From NCBI GenBank assembly GCA_047618115.1, contig JBLHKV010000014.1:1-25796 (forward strand): a stretch of 25,796 nt of DNA, written 5' to 3'. The translations under genes and the position numbers were made by a program. Shown here piece by piece: positions 16,579-24,043 of the stretch (positions within the stretch are counted from its first letter, which is position 1; each line of letters starts with the position of its first letter). The notes under the pieces are model-generated. The model worked only from the letters and a program-made list of their open reading frames with translations, was not told where the DNA came from and did not search any database. The DNA is from CALJGI01 sp047618115. Lineage in GTDB: Bacteria > Pseudomonadota > Gammaproteobacteria > Pseudomonadales > Halieaceae.

Positions 16579-16902
16579 CACCGATTAAGTAGATAATTAC
16601 TTATTAAGTTAAATTATATATAGATATATATAGTTGTTTATTGTTGTTGTTACTACTGTATAGACGTATTTCAGTGGATAAGGCATCTTTATTGTTATTT
16701 ATCAATTAGATGGATCTAGTATAACCCTGTTAATAACTGCTGCTTATGGTGGGATCTTCCACTTGATAGGCTGGTGATAAAAGGCAGCAGAATGTGGATA
16801 GAATTTCAGAAGCTTAATTTCTGTGGATACTTTGGGAATTAGAACACAGTTTATGAGAATGCTTACTAACAGCTTATGCAGATAAAAAATTCGCGATAAC
16901 AC
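16579..16902. other. AT-rich mnmE-mnmG intergenic region with DnaA-box-like sites
   Basis: No gene is seen here. The part at about 16582-16660 is extremely AT-rich, with a TATATATAG-type double repeat at about 16614-16633 and TTGTTGTTG, like a DNA-unwinding element. Sites one base from the DnaA box TTATNCACA lie at 16673-16681 (AGTGGATAA), 16793-16801 (TGTGGATAG), 16822-16830 (TGTGGATAC) and, in the other orientation, 16874-16882 (TTATGCAGA). Two GATC sites are present, far fewer than in E. coli oriC, which also lies beside mnmG. It could be a secondary or relic origin, or only a DnaA-controlled mnmG promoter. Confidence 0.5.
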
Positions 16903-18279
16903 TCATTTACCAATACAAAAGCTGGAAAAAATCTCTCCTAGTAGGTCGTCCGACGATACTTTTCCGGTAATTTCTCCCAAACACTGCTGACACTGCCGCA
17001 AATCTTCCGCTAACAACTCTCCTGCTCCTGCCTGCAGCAATTGCAGTTGGCCTGATTGAAGTAATACTGAAGCTCGTTCTAGTGCGTCGAGGTGCCGTCT
17101 ACGAGCGCTAAAACTATCCTCCCGACCAACCTCATAACCCATGAGATCAAGTAAATGCTGTCTTAAATCATCCATTCCTGCGCCGCTTTGTGCACTCAGA
17201 CTTATCGTTGTGACACCATCGACTACAACCGAGCCAGTTGGCCGATTGTAGAGATCAGCTTTGCTAAAAATAATGGAAAACCGTTGCGCGGGTAGATCTG
17301 ATGGAATCTCAAGTTGTGTAGCTTCTGGTTGTCCATCAGCTTCGCCATCAACTAAAAGTAACACTCGGTCTGCTCGTTCTATTTCAGTTCTGGCTCGGCG
17401 AATACCTTCTTTTTCAATATCATCCGCGCTCTCTCGCAAACCAGCGGTATCTATTATATGTAGCGGCATTCCTGCGATCTGGATAGTTTCACGCAATACG
17501 TCGCGGGTCGTACCAGCTTGAGAGGTAACAATCGCTGTATCCTGGCCGGCCAGGGCATTTAGCAGGCTGGACTTCCCGGCATTAGGCTTACCGGCAATAA
17601 CGACATGCATGCCGTTACGCAGCAAAGCACCTTGTTGCGCGCGGGCTTGAACGTTGGCTAATTGCTCGATAACCGATGACAAACCCGTGGAAATACTGTC
17701 ATCGGTTAGAAAATCTATCTCCTCTTCTGGAAAGTCGATAGCAGATTCAACGTGTACTCTAAGGCGCGTTATTTTATCAACCAGCTTGTGTATTTCCCTG
17801 GAAAACTCTCCTTGCAGTGATCTCAAAGCTGACCTGGCGGCGCTTGTTGAGGCGCTTTCTATGAGGTCCGCGACAGCTTCGGCCTGGGTCAGATCAATTT
17901 TGTCATTGAGAAAGGCCCGCTCGCTGAACTCTCCCGCCCGAGCCGGTCTAGCCCCGAGTCGGCAGCACTCCGCGACAAGTAGATCTAGTACCACGGGTCC
18001 TCCATGCGCATGTAGTTCAGCCACATTTTCACCGGTAAAGCTGTTGGGGGCTGCAAAAATGAGTGCTATTCCCCGGTCTACCTGGGCTCTACTTTCCTTG
18101 CTCCCACAATAAAAATCAGCTAGCTGAGCGTACTTGGGTTGAAGTTCACGGTCGGTGATAACCTGAATAATGTGGAGCGCGAGGGGCCCCGAGAGCCTAA
18201 TGATACCAATGCCACCACGACCCAACGGGGTGGCAATGGCAACGATTGTGTCATAGTCGACAGCTGACGATTCAGTCAT
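16903..18279 (-). CDS. mnmE: tRNA modification GTPase MnmE (TrmE)
   Basis: GTPase partner of MnmG in wobble-uridine modification. It has 458 residues against 454 in E. coli. The N-terminal tetrahydrofolate-binding domain begins DTIVAIATPLGRGGIGIIRLSG. A helical domain surrounds a Ras-like G domain with G1 GKPNAGKS (230-237), the TSQAGTTRD switch (about 252-260), and DTAG (277-280). It ends in the conserved C-terminal FCIGK, with the Cys needed for catalysis. The G4 motif reads SKAD (339-342) rather than the usual NKxD. It lies 16 bp after yidC in the rpmH-rnpA-yidD-yidC-mnmE cluster. Confidence 0.97.
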   Translation of the reverse strand: MTESSAVDYDTIVAIATPLGRGGIGIIRLSGPLALHIIQVITDRELQPKYAQLADFYCGSKESRAQVDRGIALIFAAPNSFTGENVAELHAHGGPVVLDLLVAECCRLGARPARAGEFSERAFLNDKIDLTQAEAVADLIESASTSAARSALRSLQGEFSREIHKLVDKITRLRVHVESAIDFPEEEIDFLTDDSISTGLSSVIEQLANVQARAQQGALLRNGMHVVIAGKPNAGKSSLLNALAGQDTAIVTSQAGTTRDVLRETIQIAGMPLHIIDTAGLRESADDIEKEGIRRARTEIERADRVLLLVDGEADGQPEATQLEIPSDLPAQRFSIIFSKADLYNRPTGSVVVDGVTTISLSAQSGAGMDDLRQHLLDLMGYEVGREDSFSARRRHLDALERASVLLQSGQLQLLQAGAGELLAEDLRQCQQCLGEITGKVSSDDLLGEIFSSFCIGK

Positions 18280-18295
18280 CTATCGTGCCCATCCG

Positions 18296-20023
18296 CTATT
18301 GATGGCTGTTTTCTATTTGTTTGGTAACAAACCATTGCTGAGTGATAGAGAGCAGGTTATTGACCACCCAGTATAGGACAAGGCCCGAGGGAAAGAACAA
18401 GAAAAAGAAAGTGAACACGATTGGCATCCATTGCATTATTTTTGCCTGCATTGGGTCTGGCGGTGCTGGGTTCAAGCGCTGCTGGAAGAACATACTGGCG
18501 CCCATTATCAACGGGAGGACAAAGTAGGGGTCCATCACGGACAAATCGTTGATCCACAATGCAAACGGGGCGTGACGGAGCTCCACACTTTCCATTAATA
18601 CCCAGTATAAAGAGATGAAGACAGGCATCTGAATGAGAATTGGCAGGCACCCTCCCAGAGGGTTGATTTTCTCTTTCTTGTACAACTCCATCATGGCTTG
18701 CGATTGTTTTTGTTTATCGTCCGCATAACGCTCGCGGAGGTCGACAATTTTTGGTTGTACCCGCCGCATATTCGCCATGGAACGAAAGCTGGCCGCAGAC
18801 AGAGGGAAAAACACCGCTTTCACAAGAACCGTCAACAGGATAATAGCGACGCCCCAATTGTTGAAAATGCCGTGAATATTAGTAAGCAGCCAAAACAAGG
18901 GCTTGGCAATCCACCACAGCCAACCGTAATCAACGCTAAGGTCAAGGCCGGCAGAAATATCCTTGAGCCGGTATTGGTCTTTGGGCCCGGCATAAAACTG
19001 TGAGCGTATTTCCCCCTGAGTGTGGGCGGCCACTTGTGTTTCTGGGCTAGTAAACCGAATGATATAGTCGCCGTTGCGGGTAACGCTGGTACTGTAGTCG
19101 TGGCTCTGGTTTGGATTGGGAATCCAGGCACTCAGAAAGTAGTGCTGTACAATCGAGATCCACCCACCAGGCAATGATGCTTTATAGGGCTCGTCTTCCA
19201 TGTCGCTGAAGCTTATTTTACGAAAGCGTTTGTCTGGCTCAGTTAATGCGCCACCGAGGTAAGGAACCATGCCCATGCCGTTGCTGGCTGCGGCAGGATC
19301 CGGGCTATCATCTCGCTTTATCTGCGCAAATAAATTGGCTCTCCAAGTTTCGTTTGTCCGGTTGTCAATTAAATAGGTCTGATCGACTAAAAAGTCGCCG
19401 CGACGAAATTCGAACCGTTTAGTGATTTGCGCGCCACCGTCCTGGGTGAAATCCAGATCCACCGTCAACTCGTCACTACCCTCCCTGAGAACATAGTCGT
19501 TGGAGCTAGATGTAAACGTGGGCCGACCCTTGCTACTGTCGGTGCCATTTACGCCGATAAGGCCGCTTTGGGCATAGTATTGGCGGTAATCGCTGCGCTC
19601 CAATAACTGGAAAGGAACATCAGGCTGGTCGAGCTCTGCAGCGTGGGTGGGCAGTGAAACACTGACAATATCGCCACCAACGGGGTCCAGCACCACTCGC
19701 AACACATCGGTGGAGATCGAAATACTGCCGCGGGGACTGTTGCTGGACTCGGCCAAGGTAGTGGCGGTGGCGTCGCTACGAATTACCGGAACGTCTTCAG
19801 TATCGAGAGAAGTCGAGTTGTCGGTGTTTAGAAACTCCGCGTCTGGCACGAAGGTGTTATCTTGCGCGGTTATGCCTGCAGCAGGCCCGGTTATTGCGGC
19901 TGAAGACGTGGGACGTTCCTGCGGCCGCTGGTTTTGCTCCTCTTTGAAGGATACCCATTCTGTCAGCAGCATGAACGAAAGTACGGCAATAGCTCCCAGT
20001 AGTAGCGGTCGTTGAAGTTCCAT
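18296..20023 (-). CDS. yidC: Membrane protein insertase YidC
   Basis: Inner-membrane insertase and chaperone for membrane proteins, acting alone or with SecYEG; F1Fo subunits a and c, also encoded here, are known YidC clients. It has 575 residues, slightly longer than E. coli (548). The first transmembrane helix is LLLGAIAVLSFMLLTEW near the N-terminus. A large periplasmic domain follows (about 30-350) with a Ser/Thr/Asn-rich low-complexity start. The C-terminal five-helix insertase core includes NWGVAIILLTVLVKAVFFPLS, the cytoplasmic RRVQPKIVDLRERYADDKQKQSQAMMELYKKEKINPLGGCLP hairpin, and PVFISLYWVLMESVELRHAPF. The ATG is preceded by GAGACTT. Confidence 0.97.
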   Translation of the reverse strand: MELQRPLLLGAIAVLSFMLLTEWVSFKEEQNQRPQERPTSSAAITGPAAGITAQDNTFVPDAEFLNTDNSTSLDTEDVPVIRSDATATTLAESSNSPRGSISISTDVLRVVLDPVGGDIVSVSLPTHAAELDQPDVPFQLLERSDYRQYYAQSGLIGVNGTDSSKGRPTFTSSSNDYVLREGSDELTVDLDFTQDGGAQITKRFEFRRGDFLVDQTYLIDNRTNETWRANLFAQIKRDDSPDPAAASNGMGMVPYLGGALTEPDKRFRKISFSDMEDEPYKASLPGGWISIVQHYFLSAWIPNPNQSHDYSTSVTRNGDYIIRFTSPETQVAAHTQGEIRSQFYAGPKDQYRLKDISAGLDLSVDYGWLWWIAKPLFWLLTNIHGIFNNWGVAIILLTVLVKAVFFPLSAASFRSMANMRRVQPKIVDLRERYADDKQKQSQAMMELYKKEKINPLGGCLPILIQMPVFISLYWVLMESVELRHAPFALWINDLSVMDPYFVLPLIMGASMFFQQRLNPAPPDPMQAKIMQWMPIVFTFFFLFFPSGLVLYWVVNNLLSITQQWFVTKQIENSHQ

Positions 20024-20047
20024 AAGTCTCAGCCGTAGTTTGGGAGT

Positions 20048-20284
20048 TTAATGTTGAAGGGGTGGTTCTGGGCGCGGCGGGACCGCGTCCATGCCACCTT
20101 CGTGAAAGGGGTGGCACCTGGACAATCGTTTGAGCGTTAGCCAAGAGCCCTTAAGGGCCCCATGAACCTGTAATGCCTCTTCAGCGTACTGGGAACAAGA
20201 GGGATAAAATCTGCAGTGTTCGCCCAAAAAGGGACTTATCGCCACCCGGTAGCATCGAAGCATAAAAAGCAGGATGGGTCGCAC
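20048..20284 (-). CDS. yidD: Membrane protein insertion efficiency factor YidD
   Basis: Small membrane-associated protein linked to YidC-dependent insertion. It has 78 residues, close to the usual 70-90. The family core is LGEHCRFYPSCSQYAEEAL, with both cysteines, followed by GSWLTLKRLSRCHPFHEGGMDAVPP. The start is a GTG at 20282-20284, one base after the rnpA TGA, pointing to translational coupling with rnpA. It ends 24 bp before yidC. Confidence 0.95.
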   Translation of the reverse strand: MRPILLFMLRCYRVAISPFLGEHCRFYPSCSQYAEEALQVHGALKGSWLTLKRLSRCHPFHEGGMDAVPPRPEPPLQH

Positions 20285-20285
20285 C

Positions 20286-20696
20286 TCACAGAGCTCGACT
20301 AATAATAGTTTGGTTCACAATAGACTCTGGTAGTACAGAGTTTTCCACCTTTCGAGCCAGTTTCTGCCATATTCGCATCAGCAATTGATTCATTTCAGGG
20401 TTCTTGAGGTCGCCGAGACCTCTTCGCGCTAATATCACAATATCGCAGCTGTGAAGCGTGGTGGCATTGTGACGAAAGCTTTCTCTGATAACTCGCTTGA
20501 CCCTATTGCGTTGTACAGCGAGCCGAACGTTTTTCTTAGCGATGACAAGCCCGACTCTAGGTTGATTTAACTGACTGCGCCTGGCCAGGCAAAGGACGGT
20601 CTTTTCTGAAACTTTAAATTCTGCCGCATCAAAAACGGCAGAGTATTCGCTGGCATTTAGAAGGCGCTTGCTTTTTCCAAAGCCGAATTCACCCAC
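20286..20696 (-). CDS. rnpA: Ribonuclease P protein component
   Basis: Protein subunit of RNase P, which with the M1 RNA trims tRNA 5' leaders. It has 136 residues against 119 in E. coli, with the extra at the C-terminus. The signature RNRVKRVIRESFR begins at residue 63, inside the basic alpha-beta fold that binds pre-tRNA leaders, and KSKRLLNASEYSAVF gives the typical N-terminus. The start is a GTG at 20694-20696, 25 bp after the rpmH stop. Its Shine-Dalgarno is poor, so coupling with rpmH is likely. Confidence 0.95.
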   Translation of the reverse strand: MGEFGFGKSKRLLNASEYSAVFDAAEFKVSEKTVLCLARRSQLNQPRVGLVIAKKNVRLAVQRNRVKRVIRESFRHNATTLHSCDIVILARRGLGDLKNPEMNQLLMRIWQKLARKVENSVLPESIVNQTIISRAL

Positions 20697-20721
20697 AGAA
20701 GAGGTGAAGCCAAGAATAGCT

Positions 20722-20856
20722 TCAGGCGGCCAAGCGCTTGCGGCCTTTGGCGCGGCGCCGATTGATGAGTTGACGGCCGCTCTTTGTGGCCATGCGTGAG
20801 CGAAATCCGTGGGTACGCTTGCGCTTGAGGACGCTGGGCTGAAATGTTCTTTTCAT
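20722..20856 (-). CDS. rpmH: 50S ribosomal protein L34
   Basis: A 44-residue, very basic ribosomal protein. The translation from the ATG at 20854-20856 begins MKRTFQPSVLKRKRTHGFR and continues RMATKSGRQLINRRRAKGRKRLAA, matching L34 end to end. GGAAAG sits 5-10 nt before the start. It heads the rpmH-rnpA-yidD-yidC-mnmE cluster and borders the putative origin. Confidence 0.98.
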   Translation of the reverse strand: MKRTFQPSVLKRKRTHGFRSRMATKSGRQLINRRRAKGRKRLAA

Positions 20857-20912
20857 GATCTTTCCATTAATTCAAGGGTGATTTTTCAGTCCCGTTACAG
20901 GTCTCGAAAAAG

Positions 20913-20948
20913 GCGCAGTATATTAGTGAATTTACGGTGTAAATACAA
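20913..20948 (-). promoter_or_regulatory. Probable rpmH promoter
   Basis: On the minus strand TTGTAT (20943-20948) and TAATAT (20920-20925) are 17 bp apart, each matching consensus at 4 of 6 positions. Predicted initiation near 20913 leaves a leader of about 57 nt before rpmH. An overlapping TATACT two to three bases downstream is an alternative -10. Confidence 0.45.
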
Positions 20949-21120
20949 ATTCTTTTATTCCTGGGTAAGCAGCGATATCCAGGATAACCAGTATCCGGGT
21001 CATTATGCTTGCTGGCGGCCCGAGAGTGAAGCCCAGAAATGAAGTCGGTTATGTGTGCAGCCCTTGTTAATTCTACGCCAGCGTATCTAACTAACAGTCT
21101 ATACAGAACTTAATAACAGC

Positions 21121-21129
21121 TTATCCACA
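21121..21129 (+). promoter_or_regulatory. DnaA box (perfect, TTATCCACA)
   Basis: This 9-mer matches the consensus TTATNCACA exactly and is identical to the high-affinity E. coli R1/R4 boxes. It is preceded by TAACAGC, the same context seen at the DnaA-box-like site in the mnmE-mnmG gap. Confidence 0.8.
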
Positions 21130-21240
21130 AGATTTAATTGCACTAAATACGAGGTTTTTTGACGCTATTATTACCGCAAAATAAAACATATCTTATTGAA
21201 AAACAAGCATAATTTAGGGTTATCAAAAAGAACTTATTGT

Positions 21241-21249
21241 TGTGGATAA
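21241..21249 (-). promoter_or_regulatory. DnaA box (perfect, TGTGGATAA on the plus strand)
   Basis: Exact inverse of TTATCCACA. It lies about 130 bp before the dnaA start and just upstream of a possible -10, a position that would suit autoregulation of dnaA as well as origin function. Confidence 0.8.
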
Positions 21250-21379
21250 CTTTTACCTAGAGGGTTAATATTCGAAGCAATTACTGTTGCATACGCGTCG
21301 GACCAGGCGGGAGCACAGCTAAAAACCAATAAAACAAATTCGCCTCCCAATGCGCGAGGCTTTAGAAAGGGGTTGTACT

Positions 21380-22858
21380 TTGCCGGAAGTCACATGGCAA
21401 AAATGTGTGAGTTACCTACAACACGAACTGCCATCTCAGCAGTTCAATACGTGGATAAGACCGCTGCAGGCGGAGCAGGACGATTTTAATCTTCGCATCT
21501 TTGCACCAAATCGCTTCGTCAAAGATTGGGTGAACGATAAATTTCTTGAGAGAATCAGGGAAATTGTTAGCGAACTGAGCCCTAGCAGTGCGCTGGGTGT
21601 TGTGCTCGGCATTGGCCAGCCTAACGGCGGGCAACCTTCTTTACCTTTAGCGCTCTCACCTGAAACAACGCCGCCGGGTAATTTTGCCGCTACGGGCGTT
21701 GCATCGACCGTGCGGACGACCGGATCTCCCGCGGCTAACCCGATGAGTGGAGCGGACCTTTTTTCCTTGAGCGGCGGGGTATCGACAACGGCGCCAGCAC
21801 CACCGCGAAAAGTACAGGTTGAAGGTGGGTTGAGACATCCAAGCCACCTGGTTGGTCACTATACGTTTGAAAATTTTGTCGAGGGTAAGTCAAACCAACT
21901 CGCTCTCGCGGCTGCTCGCCAGGTTGCAGAAAACCCGGGGGGAGCCTACAACCCGCTGTTTTTGTATGGTGGTGTGGGTCTGGGTAAAACCCATTTGATG
22001 CACGCGGTGGGAAACTCTATTTTGCAGCAGAACCCAGAAGCAAAGGTTGTGTATCTGCACTCTGAGCGGTTTGTGGCAGATATGGTGAAGGCGTTACAGC
22101 TAAATGCGATTAGCGAATTTAAGCGGTTTTATCGATCTGTAGATGCACTGTTAATCGACGACATACAGTTTTTTGCCCGCAAGGAACGCTCCCAGGAAGA
22201 GTTTTTTCACACCTTCAACGCTCTGCTAGAAGGTGGTCAGCAGATGATACTTACCTGTGATAAGTATCCAAAGGAGGTTTCAGGTCTGGAAGAGCGACTC
22301 AAGTCTCGTTTCGGTTGGGGGCTCACCGTGGCCGTGGAGCCACCAGAGCTGGAAACACGAGTGGCGATTCTTATGAAAAAAGCGTCCCAGGCCAGCATAG
22401 ATCTACCGCCGGATGCGGCTTTTTTTATCGCGCAAAGAATTAGGTCAAATGTCAGAGAGCTAGAAGGAGCGCTTAAGAGGGTGATAGCGAGCGCTCACTT
22501 CACGAAGAGACCAATAGACATTACATTGATCAAAGATTCGCTCAAAGACCTACTGGCGTTGCAGGATCGACTCGTTAGCCTCGATAATATACAGCGGACA
22601 GTTGCAGAGTATTACAAAATCAAAATTGCGGACCTGATGTCAAAGCGCCGGAGTCGGTCTGTTGCCAGGCCACGGCAGGTTGCAATGGCTCTGGCGAGGG
22701 AGTTAACGAACCACAGTTTGCCGGAAATAGGTGACAGCTTTGGTGGGAGGGATCACACTACAGTTCTCCACGCTCACAAAAGAATTAAAGAGCTACGCAC
22801 AACAGATTCTGATGTGAGAGAGGATTACAAAAATCTGTTTCGCCTACTGACAACCTGA
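21380..22858 (+). CDS. dnaA: Chromosomal replication initiator DnaA
   Basis: AAA+ ATPase that binds DnaA boxes and opens the origin. It has 492 residues from this start. Domain I begins EVTWQKCVSYLQHELPSQQFNTWIRPLQ. A Gly/Pro/Ser/Thr-rich domain II linker covers about 80-145. The AAA+ domain has Walker A GGVGLGKT (197-204) and Walker B LLIDD (257-261). The domain IV helix-turn-helix contains ELTNHSLPEIGDSFGGRDHTTVLHAHKRI. The start is the TTG at 21380-21382, chosen because AAAGGGG (21366-21372) lies 7 nt upstream and the protein then begins in register with the family. An in-frame ATG at 21350 would add 10 residues and has no Shine-Dalgarno. Confidence 0.95.
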   Translation: MPEVTWQKCVSYLQHELPSQQFNTWIRPLQAEQDDFNLRIFAPNRFVKDWVNDKFLERIREIVSELSPSSALGVVLGIGQPNGGQPSLPLALSPETTPPGNFAATGVASTVRTTGSPAANPMSGADLFSLSGGVSTTAPAPPRKVQVEGGLRHPSHLVGHYTFENFVEGKSNQLALAAARQVAENPGGAYNPLFLYGGVGLGKTHLMHAVGNSILQQNPEAKVVYLHSERFVADMVKALQLNAISEFKRFYRSVDALLIDDIQFFARKERSQEEFFHTFNALLEGGQQMILTCDKYPKEVSGLEERLKSRFGWGLTVAVEPPELETRVAILMKKASQASIDLPPDAAFFIAQRIRSNVRELEGALKRVIASAHFTKRPIDITLIKDSLKDLLALQDRLVSLDNIQRTVAEYYKIKIADLMSKRRSRSVARPRQVAMALARELTNHSLPEIGDSFGGRDHTTVLHAHKRIKELRTTDSDVREDYKNLFRLLTT

Positions 22859-22888
22859 CACTTTACGGACAACGCTCGAGAGAATTTT

Positions 22889-23992
22889 ATGAAATTTGTT
22901 ATATCGCGAGAAGCTTTATTGAAGCCCCTGACATTGGTAAGCGGGGTCGTGGAGCGACGCCAAACACTGCCGATATTGTCCAACGTTTTGATGGTACTAG
23001 AGGACGATAGGCTGTCTTTGACTGGAACCGATCTGGAGGTTGAGCTGGTAGGGAGAACGAATGTTGCGGCAGGCGCAGATGGGGGGGAGGTGACTCTGCC
23101 AGCTAGAAAGCTTCTCGATATCTGCAAGTTGCTACCAGAGGGCAGTGATATCAAGTTCGAGATCGATGAAGGCCGGGCTATCGTGCGTTCTGGAAGAAGT
23201 CGATTTACGTTATCTACGTTGCCAGCCAGAGACTTCCCCAGTGTCGATGAGGCTGAATCGAGCAATCAATTTTCAATTAAGCAAGGACAGCTTAAGCGGT
23301 TGATAGATCGCACGGCATTCGCTATGGCGCAACAAGACGTTCGATACTACTTGAACGGTATGCTTTGGGAGCTGAGCTCCGAGTTATTGCGGGTGGTCGC
23401 AACAGACGGCCACAGGCTGGCCATGTGCGCACTGAAGACTAACATTGCCCTCGCTGAGCCCGCCCAGGTTATTTTGCCTAGGAAGGGCGTTATGGAGCTC
23501 TCTCGCCTGCTCATAAGTGAAGACGAGGATGTCGAGATTGCGCTAGGTAGTAATCACCTTCGGGCGACGACCGAAGATTACTCTTTCACATCGAAATTGG
23601 TAGACGGCAAGTTTCCTGAGTATCAGCGGGTGCTACCTAAGGCCAGTGATAAAATAGTGTTGGGTTCTCGCACTGAACTGAAGCAGGCGTTTACTCGAAC
23701 CGCTATTATGTCCAATGAGAAGTATCGTGGGGTTCGCCTGGTACTGTCTGATCAAACGCTACAGATTTTGGCCAACAATCCTGAGCAAGAAGAGGCCGAA
23801 GAGTCGGTCACTGTTGTCTATCAGGGAGATGGTCTGGAAGTGGGCTTTAACGTCAGCTATCTTTTGGATGTTTTATCGGTACTTGATGGAGACACGGTAA
23901 AACTCTCCATGTCTGATTCCAATAGTAGCGCTCTCCTTGAAGAGTCTGAGGATGGCGACTCTCTCTACGTGGTAATGCCCATGCGCCTTTAA
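22889..23992 (+). CDS. dnaN: DNA polymerase III beta sliding clamp
   Basis: Ring-shaped processivity clamp for DNA polymerase III, also the platform for RIDA and other clamp-binding proteins. It has 367 residues against 366 in E. coli, three repeats of the clamp fold. Typical segments are MKFVISREALLKPLTLVSGVVERRQTLPILSNVLM at the N-terminus, QDVRYYLNGMLWE and VATDGHRLAM in the middle, and a C-terminal YVVMPMRL that contributes to the peptide-binding groove. It starts 30 bp after dnaA with a weak GAGAG site, so it is probably co-transcribed with dnaA. Confidence 0.98.
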   Translation: MKFVISREALLKPLTLVSGVVERRQTLPILSNVLMVLEDDRLSLTGTDLEVELVGRTNVAAGADGGEVTLPARKLLDICKLLPEGSDIKFEIDEGRAIVRSGRSRFTLSTLPARDFPSVDEAESSNQFSIKQGQLKRLIDRTAFAMAQQDVRYYLNGMLWELSSELLRVVATDGHRLAMCALKTNIALAEPAQVILPRKGVMELSRLLISEDEDVEIALGSNHLRATTEDYSFTSKLVDGKFPEYQRVLPKASDKIVLGSRTELKQAFTRTAIMSNEKYRGVRLVLSDQTLQILANNPEQEEAEESVTVVYQGDGLEVGFNVSYLLDVLSVLDGDTVKLSMSDSNSSALLEESEDGDSLYVVMPMRL

Positions 23993-24043
23993 TGGCGCTG
24001 TAGGAGCAATCATTCACACACTCTACTTCCCGGGCATGATCGC

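Larger units (their letters stand above)
20949..21379. other. oriC: Putative chromosomal origin (oriC) between rpmH and dnaA
   Basis: No gene is seen here. Two perfect DnaA boxes in opposite orientation lie at 21121-21129 (TTATCCACA) and 21241-21249 (TGTGGATAA). They flank about 110 bp of AT-rich sequence that could unwind. A TATCC-A-GGATA palindrome (20976-20986) and another TATCC (20992-20996) lie on the rpmH side. Every gene to the right is on the plus strand, and every gene to the left except the TrmB-type regulator is on the minus strand, as expected if forks leave from here. Origins at this locus are known in Pseudomonas. The dnaA promoter must also lie here; TAATAT (21266-21271) is a possible -10 without a clear -35. 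Confidence 0.7.

Noticed and set aside
21350..21379. ATG at 21350 as the dnaA start
   Set aside because: No Shine-Dalgarno precedes it and it adds 10 residues not found in DnaA proteins; the TTG at 21380 has AAAGGGG at 7 nt.
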